DNA of 13,179 bases from Stomatobaculum longum. Its GTDB lineage: Bacteria; Bacillota; Clostridia; Lachnospirales; Lachnospiraceae. Made by a program: the position numbers and the translations under genes. Below the pieces are notes generated by a model. The model did no database searches. It saw only the letters and a program-made list of their open reading frames with translations, and was not told where the DNA came from. Each line of letters begins with the position of its first letter. Position 1 is the first letter of the stretch. Positions 7,617 to 13,179 of this stretch are shown here, in pieces. The stretch covers positions 1 through 13,179 of the forward strand of contig CAJPKN010000035.1 in NCBI GenBank assembly GCA_905370385.1. The letters run 5' to 3'.

Positions 7617-9341
7617 TCAGAGTTTCTCGATGATGTCCGAAAACTTCTCCTGCGGCAGACTCTTGCCGCAGCTGCCCGACAGTTCGTCACTGATATCCAC
7701 TTCCCGGCCTGTCGGCTTCTCGGCGCTGCCTTTCTGCGTCGCCGTCAACGTGAATTTGTCGTAGCCGTCGTCAAGCTCGTAGACGGAGCGCCCCCACTTC
7801 TCCTTGACCTCAAACGTATACTTTTGGTCAGGCCGGTCCGCATCAAAGTAAGTGTAGCGATAACTGCCGTTTGGCAGTCCGAGCACCGAGGGCTTTCCGT
7901 CCAGCGGCACCTTGCTGTAGTACAGCCGGAAGCCCCAGAGCCAGGCATCGTCGAACATCGCGAGGCGCCCGATGACCCGCCCCTCATAGCTGTTCTCTTT
8001 TTTGCTGCGCTCTTCGGCGAAGGTCCCCGGAAACCAATCGCCGCCGATGCCGTGGTAGAGCGTATCGCCGACCTGATCCCGCTCATAGCAAAAGAGCGGT
8101 CTCTCGCCGTTGTCGATCACGCGTATGGCCGCAACTTCCCGCCCCTTCATCACAAGCTTCCAGCGCAGGTTCCGCTTTTCCAGCGTCTCCGCCCAATCCG
8201 CCGCGTGCTTCTCGACATAGTCGGCGACATTCGAAAAGTCGGCTGCCCTGCCCCGTCCCATGCCGAGTACCGTGGCAAGCTCCTTGCCCGCCTCCTGCCG
8301 CCTGTTATACCAGTCGGCAAAGTCTTTGTCCTCCCGCATCTCGGCCGCGAGACTCCGGAAGAGCGTCTCCAGCGTCTCCCGATCGGGCTTCCAGGTGTAG
8401 ACCATATACTCGCCCTTCATCTCGTGGTTCAGCTGACGCTTTAGGACACGGGCGGTATACGCCCGCTTTTTGACCTCAATCTCCTTCGGTTTGACCGCTG
8501 CCGCGAGCACACGCCCGTAACGCGCCGCAGATGCAGAGAGCAGCTCCTTCGACGGCACCAGCGTGGCAAGATCCGCCGTGCTGAAGCGCGCCCCGCCGCT
8601 GTACTGCCCCAGCGCTTCCGGATAGTTCAGAACAAAGACTTGCTCGCCAACCTGCGGAATCCGGTAACCGAACTTCTCACTGTCCAGAAAACAGTCAAAA
8701 TTGAGCTTCGCGCTATCGTCGGTGCCAACCTCCAGATTCAGTACGGCGGTCTCCAGATGTCGTCCGAAATCCACCTTGGCCTGAATGCCGCGCTGCAGAG
8801 CCTTCGCAATGAGTATATAATCCTCATCGCCGCTCCGCGAGATTGCGAGCAGTCTGCTGCGCGACATTTGCATGCTGAGCACAAAGTCGCTCGAGAAACC
8901 GTTCTCAAAGACCGCGCCGAGGCCTTCGAACGGCGCAGCCTCCTGCCGCAGCGCCTCCGCCTGCACGCGGACAAAGCGTTCCCCCGTCATGGCCGTCATG
9001 CGGTGCACCAGCACAGCCGCGCCGACCGCTGCAACCGCGACAGCCGCGGCGGCGAAGAGAGCCGCCCGCAGACGGCGCGGTTTTCGCTTCGCGGTCTCAC
9101 CGGGCGCTTCCTGTCCCGCCGCTGCCTTCTCTTCGGTACCCGTCACAGCATTCTCTCCGGCAGCCGCTGCCGCATTCTCTTCGACAGGCATCACAGCACT
9201 CTCTTCGGCAGCCGTCGGAGCAGGTTCTCCGGTCGTCTCCGCTTTCACTTCCGGTTCCGCCGCTTCCTGCAGTGCGCCGCAGTTGCCGCAAAAACGCATG
9301 CCTTTCTTCACCTCACTGCCACAATACTTGCACTGTCCCAT
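7617..9341 (-). CDS. Zinc-ribbon, single-membrane-segment protein, paralogue A
   Basis: Function unknown. The 574-residue product has a zinc ribbon (Cys4, Cys7, Cys18, Cys21). A linker made of an eight-residue repeat follows (about 34-73), then a basic KRKPRR stretch (85-90), one membrane helix (about 93-112) and a large part predicted to be outside. Its ectodomain matches paralogue B throughout: VFENGFSSDF (144-153), FGYRIPQ (224-230), RYGRVLAAAV, VLGLPNGSYRY (486-496) and GREVDISDEL (545-554). The C-terminal third, with alternating hydrophobic strands, looks like a beta sandwich. The ATG start has a strong AAGGAGG site (9349-9355) 7 nt upstream. The gene is transcribed from its own cassette B promoter and appears to be separate from the paralogue B operon. 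Co-membership in one family is certain from the shared motifs; any role as an envelope sensor or surface protein is inference. Confidence 0.88.
   Translation of the reverse strand: MGQCKYCGSEVKKGMRFCGNCGALQEAAEPEVKAETTGEPAPTAAEESAVMPVEENAAAAAGENAVTGTEEKAAAGQEAPGETAKRKPRRLRAALFAAAAVAVAAVGAAVLVHRMTAMTGERFVRVQAEALRQEAAPFEGLGAVFENGFSSDFVLSMQMSRSRLLAISRSGDEDYILIAKALQRGIQAKVDFGRHLETAVLNLEVGTDDSAKLNFDCFLDSEKFGYRIPQVGEQVFVLNYPEALGQYSGGARFSTADLATLVPSKELLSASAARYGRVLAAAVKPKEIEVKKRAYTARVLKRQLNHEMKGEYMVYTWKPDRETLETLFRSLAAEMREDKDFADWYNRRQEAGKELATVLGMGRGRAADFSNVADYVEKHAADWAETLEKRNLRWKLVMKGREVAAIRVIDNGERPLFCYERDQVGDTLYHGIGGDWFPGTFAEERSKKENSYEGRVIGRLAMFDDAWLWGFRLYYSKVPLDGKPSVLGLPNGSYRYTYFDADRPDQKYTFEVKEKWGRSVYELDDGYDKFTLTATQKGSAEKPTGREVDISDELSGSCGKSLPQEKFSDIIEKL
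9123..9242 (-). repeat. 24-bp tandem repeat encoding an eight-residue linker unit
   Basis: Five imperfect, in-phase 24-bp units encode residues 34-73 of the 574-aa protein. Each ends in a pattern close to E-E/G-x-Ala: TTGEPA, AAEESA, PVEENA, AAGENA and GTEEKA. The repeat lies between the zinc ribbon and the membrane helix, and its length could vary between strains. The corresponding linker of the paralogue does not show this 24-bp period. Confidence 0.75.
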
Positions 9342-9405
9342 CCCTGCGCCTCCTTATTTTCGCGCTGCACGCATGTTCTGCCTGTCTCCGGCAATTCTGT
9401 GACAC

Positions 9406-9437
9406 AAAAAGCGCCCGTGTCCGAACGACACAGGCGC
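9406..9437 (-). terminator. Leader terminator of cassette B
   Basis: On the minus strand, arms 9427-9437 and 9411-9421 form an 11-bp stem (one U-G pair) with a GUUCG loop, followed by five T residues (9406-9410). It stands about 65 nt before the start codon of paralogue A and downstream of that gene's promoter. It may also serve as the terminator of the phosphate transporter gene, which has no strong terminator of its own. Confidence 0.85.
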
Positions 9438-9473
9438 CACTTTTAGAAGCTCTGGTAATTCTGTCAGGACTCT
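9411..9473 (-). promoter_or_regulatory. Leader/attenuator cassette B (possible small RNA)
   Basis: This is the transcribed region from about 9473 to the terminator, close in sequence and layout to cassette A. The shared block is AGTCCTGACA (9462-9471), six variable bases, then CCAGAG (9450-9455). In this copy GTCC and GACA are complementary to GGAC and TGTC on the two sides of the terminator loop. The whole region resembles either an attenuated leader or a small RNA of about 65-70 nt. I recognise no known riboswitch class. Confidence 0.5.
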
Positions 9474-9479
9474 GTTGCT

Positions 9480-9508
9480 ATCCTAACATTTGTTTTGTTA
9501 ATTTTCAA
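9480..9508 (-). promoter_or_regulatory. Promoter of cassette B (paralogue A)
   Basis: On the minus strand there is a -35 box TTGAAA (9503-9508), a 17-nt spacer and an extended -10 TGTTAGGAT with core TAGGAT at 9480-9485. It begins about 30 nt past the stop codon of the phosphate transporter gene. Only a weak 5-bp hairpin (9517-9530) without a proper T tract separates the two. Confidence 0.78.
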
Positions 9509-9538
9509 TAGTTTACAAAGTCTGGACTTTTGTTAGGT

Positions 9539-11206
9539 TTAAATCTCATTCATGATATATTCCGCCACATTTTGCGCGTGATCGGAAATACGCTCCAGGT
9601 TATCGATGATCTCAATGAAAACATGACCCGCCTCGGGCTTGCACTCGCCCTTCGAGAGCCGTTCCATGTGACGCTCCTTCTGCTCATCGCGCAGGGAGTC
9701 CACGAGATCCTCACAGGCGCTCACCTTGCGCGCACTCGCGACACTGTGCTCCTCTCTCGCCTTGACCGCATTGCGATAGGCCTCGAGCACTGCATCCGAG
9801 AGTTCGCGAAGGTCTTTCTTTCCGGTCTCCGAGAGCACCAGATCGCGGGACTTTAGAATCCGCACGCCCTTTGCGATATTCTCCGCATGGTCGCCGGAAC
9901 GCTCAAAGTCCGTCAAGGTGTTAAAAAGATCCGTGATGACCAGTCTCTGGTGTTCGTTGACCGGCAAGGTATTTGCCTTAATCAAATACTCGGAGAGTTC
10001 CCGGTTCATCGCGTTGATCTTCCGCTCTGTCTCTTTGATCTCCGCCATGACCGTCTCATCCTGCGTAAAGCAAACTTCGCAGGCACGCTCCACATTTCGG
10101 AGCGTGAGCTTGCCCATTGCCGCAACCTCGTTCGAGAGCGCAGCGACCGCAATGGCCGGCTGCTCAAAGATACGCGGATCCAAACGCGTCACAAGTTCCT
10201 CTTCCTTCTTCACATCCGCAAGCGCTTCGCCCTTCTTTTCCGGAACCAGAACGCCGGAGAGCGAGACCAGCTGCTCGCCGAAGGGGAAGAGCAATACAGT
10301 CATGATGAGCTTAAAGCCCGTGTGGAACAGAGAAATCTGCACGGGGCTTATATGATAGTGCGCAAGTGCCGGCTTCATCGCAAAGAGCACAATGCTGAGC
10401 ACCGTAAAGAGAATCGCACCGATCATGTTGAAGGAAAGGTGCATGACCGCCGCACGGCGCGCATCGCGCGAACCGCCGATTGAGGAGAGCATCGCAGTCA
10501 CGCAGGAGCCGATGTTCTCACCGAGGGTGATGAAGATTGCCGCATTGGTCATGATGAGGCCGTTGCCCGCAAGCATCTGCAAAATACCGACCGAGACCGA
10601 GGAACTCTGTAAGATGGCCGTCACGACCGCACCGGCAAGCATGCCGAGGAACGGGTTCGAGCCGAGGGTTGTAAACACCGTCGCAAAGATAGGCGCATCC
10701 GTGTAGGGCGCAACCGCCTCCGACATGAACTTGAGACCCTGGAACAAAAGTCCGAAACCGATGATAATCTCCGCGCGGCTCTTCTTGGTCTCCGATTTGG
10801 AGAACATGATGATGCCCGCGCCGATGCCGATTAAGACCGGTGCATAGAACTCCGGATTCAGCATCTTCATGGAATCGCCGATCTGACTCAGCGAGACAAT
10901 CCATGCGGTCACCGTGGTACCGATGTTCGCACCCATGATGACACCGACCGCCTGACTCAGGGTCATGAGACCCGCGCTGACGAAACCGACGACCATGACC
11001 GTGGTCGCACCCGAGCTCTGGATGATGCCGGTGATCAGGGTTCCGACCAGCACAGCTTTCAGCCGATTCGAAGTCAGCATCCCCAGGAAGTCCTTCATTT
11101 TGTTGCCGACCGACTTTTGTGTTCCTTCCGCCATGACATGCATGCCGTAGAGGAACATCCCCAGTCCTCCGATAAAGAGAAACAGATTTGTAATATTGTC
11201 GAGCAT
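9539..11206 (-). CDS. Na+/phosphate cotransporter family protein with PhoU-like C-terminal domain
   Basis: This is an integral membrane protein of the NptA/YjbB (PNaS) type, expected to move inorganic phosphate coupled to sodium. The 555 residues split into a membrane half (about 1-325) and a cytosolic helical half (about 345-555). The membrane half has the inverted-repeat signature of the family: QSSGATT (63-69) with GANIGTTVT (92-100), and QSSSVSVG (200-207) with GENIGSCVT (229-237). The C-terminal half carries two PhoU-type metal-site motifs, DFERSGDHAENI (433-444) and NLERISDHAQNV (536-547). I chose ATG 11206, which starts the usual N-terminal LFLFIGGLGMFLYGM stretch and has a G run just upstream. 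A TTG at 11224 with GGGAGGG 4 nt before it would add six residues and cannot be excluded. Direction of transport is not shown by sequence. Confidence 0.93.
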   Translation of the reverse strand: MLDNITNLFLFIGGLGMFLYGMHVMAEGTQKSVGNKMKDFLGMLTSNRLKAVLVGTLITGIIQSSGATTVMVVGFVSAGLMTLSQAVGVIMGANIGTTVTAWIVSLSQIGDSMKMLNPEFYAPVLIGIGAGIIMFSKSETKKSRAEIIIGFGLLFQGLKFMSEAVAPYTDAPIFATVFTTLGSNPFLGMLAGAVVTAILQSSSVSVGILQMLAGNGLIMTNAAIFITLGENIGSCVTAMLSSIGGSRDARRAAVMHLSFNMIGAILFTVLSIVLFAMKPALAHYHISPVQISLFHTGFKLIMTVLLFPFGEQLVSLSGVLVPEKKGEALADVKKEEELVTRLDPRIFEQPAIAVAALSNEVAAMGKLTLRNVERACEVCFTQDETVMAEIKETERKINAMNRELSEYLIKANTLPVNEHQRLVITDLFNTLTDFERSGDHAENIAKGVRILKSRDLVLSETGKKDLRELSDAVLEAYRNAVKAREEHSVASARKVSACEDLVDSLRDEQKERHMERLSKGECKPEAGHVFIEIIDNLERISDHAQNVAEYIMNEI

Positions 11207-11256
11207 AGCCCCCCCGCGGGTCAAACAACCCTCCCAGTTTTGCCGGTTACGGGCTC

Positions 11257-11286
11257 AGTGTAGCATAGCTCTGTTTTGCTGTGCAA
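11257..11286 (-). promoter_or_regulatory. Promoter of the phosphate transporter gene
   Basis: On the minus strand there is a -35 box TTGCAC (11281-11286), an 18-nt spacer and an extended -10 TGCTACACT with core TACACT at 11257-11262, about 50 nt upstream of the start codon. A small inverted repeat (GTTC, six bases, GAAC) lies just upstream of the -35. I see no PHO-box-like direct repeats. Confidence 0.6.
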
Positions 11287-11347
11287 GTTCGCAAAAGAAC
11301 GTTTTTTGTGCGCGTATGTTCCCCGCTTCTGTCTCTTTTTGCCGAGT

Positions 11348-11818
11348 TCAAAGGGGCAGCGGCTTTCCGTTTAACTTCGCGGACACCAAGGTATCGCCCT
11401 CATAGCAAAGTTTCAGCGAAAAGAACGGTATGTTTTGCTGTAACAGCGGCAGAAAAATGCGGTCCCCCTCCCAGAGCGGCAGCTTTAAGACCTCTTCCTT
11501 CGGAACCCAGGAAGAAATGCCCTCCTCCGTGTCGTGATATTCCCCTGTGAAGCCGTCCGCCGAAAAGAGGTGCATGTGTTCCGCCTCGTAGCGGTCCGAG
11601 ACAAAGGTCACGATACCCGCATAGCGGTAGCTCGTGAGGGTATAGCCCGTCTCCTCAAAGACCTCGCGCGCCGCGCATTCCTCCGGGCTCTCCCCTTCCA
11701 AAAACTTGCCGCCGATACCGACATACTTCCCCTCGTTGATATCGTTCTGCTTGGTCACGCGGTGAAGCATGAGCCACTTCCCGTCGCGCTCCAGATAGCA
11801 TAGACTTGTGCTGTACAT
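11348..11818 (-). CDS. NUDIX hydrolase, MutT/MTH1-like
   Basis: This is a cytosolic nucleotide-diphosphate hydrolase of 156 residues. A complete NUDIX box spans 37-59: Gly37, Glu43, Arg51-Glu52, Glu55-Glu56 and Gly58 match GX5EX7REUXEEXGU, with the glutamates that bind magnesium. The preceding NDINEGKYVGIGGKF segment resembles the MTH1/8-oxo-dGTPase subgroup, so a role in cleaning oxidised nucleotides is plausible. Substrate choice within NUDIX proteins cannot be settled from sequence. The ATG start has CTCCTCC-complementary GGAGGAG (11825-11831) 6 nt upstream. A -10-like TATAAT lies 28 nt upstream of the start codon. No clear terminator follows the gene, so some transcription may run into the phosphate transporter gene 141 nt downstream. 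Confidence 0.92.
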   Translation of the reverse strand: MYSTSLCYLERDGKWLMLHRVTKQNDINEGKYVGIGGKFLEGESPEECAAREVFEETGYTLTSYRYAGIVTFVSDRYEAEHMHLFSADGFTGEYHDTEEGISSWVPKEEVLKLPLWEGDRIFLPLLQQNIPFFSLKLCYEGDTLVSAKLNGKPLPL

Positions 11819-11845
11819 ACGTTTCTCCTCCGAGTGTTTGCCTTT

Positions 11846-11851
11846 ATTATA
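11846..11851 (-). promoter_or_regulatory. -10 element upstream of the NUDIX gene
   Basis: A perfect TATAAT on the minus strand lies 28 nt upstream of the start codon. No good -35 box is found at 16-18 nt; the candidate sequences are C-rich. The promoter is therefore tentative. Confidence 0.45.
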
Positions 11852-11898
11852 GCGGCTCAGAGGACAAAGGGGATAACGGTGCGGTGGTTTTTTAAACC

Positions 11899-11933
11899 AA
11901 AAAACCGGGCGGAACTTCTATCGTTCCGCCCGG
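11899..11933 (-). terminator. Intrinsic terminator of the 138-aa gene
   Basis: On the minus strand a perfect 11-bp stem (11923-11933 with 11905-11915), with a 7-nt loop, is followed by TTTTTT (11899-11904). A second AT-rich hairpin (11886-11893 with 11899-11906) overlaps the T tract and could back it up. Confidence 0.93.
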
Positions 11934-11956
11934 ACGTTTTCTTTTTCTTTCTCGCT

Positions 11957-12373
11957 TCACTGTACCCTGTCGCGGAATTCCCGCACCGCTGCCTCGCGGT
12001 AAATCTTCCGTCCGCGCTCCGAGAGGCGCACAAAGGTAATATTGTCGCGGAGTTCCAGGACAATTGCATCAAAGGCGTCCAGGTACTTATAGACCGCCTC
12101 ATTGTCGATGCGCACTTTGCCGTCCACAAAGGCACGCTCCAAGCTGCCGTTTTCCTGCGCCCGGATAAAACGCCGCGAAACGCGGTTTCTAAGTTCGTCA
12201 AAGAGCCAATCCAGGGTCTTCACGGTCGGGGCGATGTAGCCGAGCAGATTCACCGCCTCTATCATGCGGAGCGGCGCTTCTTCCTCATGCTCCCGCTTGT
12301 CCTCATCCATCCAAAAGAGCTTAATCGGCATCTCCCGCTCAAACATCTCGACAATCTCTGCGATATCTCCCAT
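11957..12373 (-). CDS. Conserved-looking protein of unknown function, 138 aa
   Basis: I do not recognise this protein. It is soluble and highly charged, with no signal peptide and no membrane segment. It starts MGDIAEIVEMFEREMP, has an acidic patch DEDKREHEEEAP (23-34) and a predicted mostly helical middle (about 34-75). It ends with a strand-turn-helix (TFVRLSERGRKIYREA, 112-127) of the kind that closes winged-helix domains. A DNA-binding role is possible but weakly supported. The start has a GGAGGA site (12380-12385) 6 nt upstream, a near-consensus promoter (12427-12455) and a strong terminator downstream. These make it a convincing real, monocistronic gene. A palindrome at the expected transcription start hints at a repressor, possibly itself. 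Confidence 0.85.
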   Translation of the reverse strand: MGDIAEIVEMFEREMPIKLFWMDEDKREHEEEAPLRMIEAVNLLGYIAPTVKTLDWLFDELRNRVSRRFIRAQENGSLERAFVDGKVRIDNEAVYKYLDAFDAIVLELRDNITFVRLSERGRKIYREAAVREFRDRVQ

Positions 12374-12404
12374 GTTCTTTCCTCCGCGCTCTGCGCTCTT
12401 GTCT

Positions 12405-12426
12405 GAAACGCTCTGTTGTCCGTTTC
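12405..12426 (-). promoter_or_regulatory. Palindrome at the transcription start of the 138-aa gene
   Basis: The arms GAAACG (12405-12410) and CGTTTC (12421-12426) are separated by 10 nt and abut the -10 box. A dimeric repressor bound here would block initiation, and the RNA could not form the full hairpin because the start point falls inside one arm. I do not recognise the site. Confidence 0.35.
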
Positions 12427-12455
12427 ATTCTAGCACGCTGCGGCGCAGTTTCCAA
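12427..12455 (-). promoter_or_regulatory. Promoter of the 138-aa gene
   Basis: On the minus strand there is a -35 box TTGGAA (12450-12455), a 17-nt spacer and an extended -10 TGCTAGAAT with core TAGAAT at 12427-12432. It is about 54 nt upstream of the start codon. Confidence 0.75.
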
Positions 12456-12607
12456 GACGGCAGACAAGCCGCAACGAGAAAGCATACGCCTCTCTCCGCG
12501 ACGAAGCGGAACAAGACCGGGATACGCTTTTCGGCAAGCGAATCTGTATGAACCTTCCCCAAGCTGCGACATGTCATGTTCTGATTTGTCGATACGAAGC
12601 ATGATAC
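12456..12607. other. Intergenic spacer, no gene seen
   Basis: This stretch separates the tRNA terminator from the promoter of the 138-aa gene. An 87-codon minus-strand frame crosses it, but it has no ribosome site, is Arg-rich, and overlaps the next promoter and gene. I find no RNA gene or repeat here. Confidence 0.5.
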
Positions 12608-12644
12608 AAAAAGAGCTGTAGAGAAGGCTTCTCTACAGCTCTTT
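12608..12644 (-). terminator. Intrinsic terminator of the tRNA-Ser gene
   Basis: On the minus strand a perfect inverted repeat of up to 17 bp (12628-12644 with 12610-12626) is followed by a T run. In practice this is a stem of about 13 bp with a 5-nt AGCCU loop and five T residues. It begins about 6 nt after the tRNA 3' end. Confidence 0.95.
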
Positions 12645-12649
12645 CTTCG

Positions 12650-12737
12650 CGGAGAGCATGGGATTCGAACCCACGCACCGGTCACCCGGCCTAACGCATT
12701 TCGAGTGCGCCCCCTTGAACCGCTTGGGTAACTCTCC
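12650..12737 (-). tRNA. tRNA-Ser (anticodon CGA)
   Basis: This 88-nt cloverleaf has an acceptor stem GGAGAGT with GCTCTCC, discriminator G, and no encoded CCA. The anticodon stem GCGCA/TGCGT holds the loop CTCGAAA, giving anticodon CGA, which reads UCG. A long variable arm with CCGG-GTGA-CCGG marks it as a class II serine tRNA, and the T arm GTGGG-TTCGAAT-CCCAT is intact. It has its own promoter and terminator, so it is a single-gene unit. Confidence 0.97.
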
Positions 12738-12749
12738 AAACACCAGAAA

Positions 12750-12778
12750 ATTATAGCAAAGCTTGCGCGCTTTGTCAC
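12750..12778 (-). promoter_or_regulatory. Promoter of the tRNA-Ser gene
   Basis: On the minus strand there is a -35 box GTGACA (12773-12778), a 17-nt spacer and a perfect extended -10 TGCTATAAT with core TATAAT at 12750-12755. The -10 ends 12 nt before the mature tRNA 5' end. Confidence 0.85.
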
Positions 12779-12795
12779 GCAAAACTTTACAATTC

Positions 12796-13179
12796 TCAGT
12801 TCGGTGCCACGCCGACCTCCGCGCTCTCGCGATTCCAATCTATGCTCTCGCTCGTCTCTCCCGCATTCGCCGGGGCAAACTCTTCCGCCGCGCCGTAGAC
12901 GGTCTTATCCTTCCACGAAAAGCGAAGCCAGCGCACATTGACCGCCGTACAGCGGAGCGCATCTCCCTTCTTCACCTTGCCGACCGGATTGCCGTCCGTA
13001 CCCGGTCTGTCGCGAAGTACCGCCTCCTCTGCCGTGCAGTAGAGTATTTGCTTGTTCCCGCTGAAGCGGTAGCCGTTTACAATATCCTCCGGCCGCGCCT
13101 CCACGGTCCCGCCGCTCGTCGTTGTCTCCGTCTGATGCAGGTCAATGACACTGCTCTCCTCGAGCGTCATTTCCATGGG
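12796..13179 (-). CDS. C-terminal part of a protein with a bacterial SH3-like segment (5' end outside the window)
   Basis: The frame is open to the right edge, so the gene probably starts outside the window. About 127 residues are visible. A Thr/Ser/Glu-rich stretch (TETTTSGGTVEARPE) leads into about 55 residues, from NKQILYCTAEEAVLRDRPG to YGAAEEF. The pattern there, with Leu-Arg, a Gly/Pro turn, VGKVKKGD and W-R-S, resembles SH3_3-type domains that bind cell-wall peptides. The tail (about the last 23 residues) is low-complexity. A Met at 13176 has no visible ribosome site inside the window and may be internal. Such domains usually end secreted or membrane-anchored proteins, but no signal peptide or anchor is visible here. 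No terminator is seen between its stop and the tRNA promoter, whose -35 lies 17 nt away. Confidence 0.7.
   Translation of the reverse strand, partial: PMEMTLEESSVIDLHQTETTTSGGTVEARPEDIVNGYRFSGNKQILYCTAEEAVLRDRPGTDGNPVGKVKKGDALRCTAVNVRWLRFSWKDKTVYGAAEEFAPANAGETSESIDWNRESAEVGVAPN

Noticed and set aside
12339..12602. 87-codon minus-strand frame between the tRNA and the 138-aa gene
   Set aside because: It has no ribosome site, an Arg-rich composition, and it overlaps the promoter and start of the next gene in another frame.
12650..12737. tRNA gene as an integration site for a mobile element
   Set aside because: I found no integrase gene, direct repeat of the tRNA 3' end, or other mobile-element trace in the window.

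Overview
The window looks like chromosomal DNA of a fairly GC-rich Firmicute, most likely a member of the Lachnospiraceae. That placement is an inference from the style of the glycolytic proteins, the strong GGAGG ribosome sites, the sigma-A-type promoters and the U-tract intrinsic terminators; no phylogenetic test was possible. Every gene I can support lies on the minus strand, so the window reads from right to left. The plus-strand open frames are all antisense shadows.

Reading in the direction of transcription: the right edge (12796-13179) holds the C-terminal part of a protein with a bacterial SH3-like segment. Next come a tRNA-Ser(CGA) with its own promoter and terminator (12608-12778), a 138-residue protein of unknown function with its own promoter and terminator (11957-12455), a NUDIX hydrolase of the MutT/MTH1 type (11348-11818), and a Na+/phosphate cotransporter with a C-terminal PhoU-like domain (9539-11206).

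The middle of the window (3386-9341) holds three consecutive genes for membrane proteins with the same plan: an N-terminal four-cysteine zinc ribbon, an acidic Ala/Glu-rich linker, one membrane segment and a large C-terminal part predicted to be outside the cell. The two upstream proteins (574 and 583 aa) are tandem paralogues of a family I do not recognise. The third (734 aa) has a different ectodomain, with carboxypeptidase-regulatory-like repeats and a DUF2135-like C-terminus. Each of the two paralogues is preceded by a near-copy of the same control cassette: an extended -10 promoter, a conserved leader block of about 20 nt, and an intrinsic terminator placed before the start codon. This is the most unusual structure in the window and suggests attenuated expression or a pair of small RNAs.

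The left part (199-3288) is the triose-phosphate section of glycolysis: gap, pgk and tpiA. gap has a good promoter next to the end of the third zinc-ribbon gene. An intrinsic terminator between gap and pgk probably makes gap more abundant than pgk-tpiA. A very strong terminator with a UUCG loop ends the unit. At the extreme left edge is a near-consensus promoter for a minus-strand gene lying outside the window.
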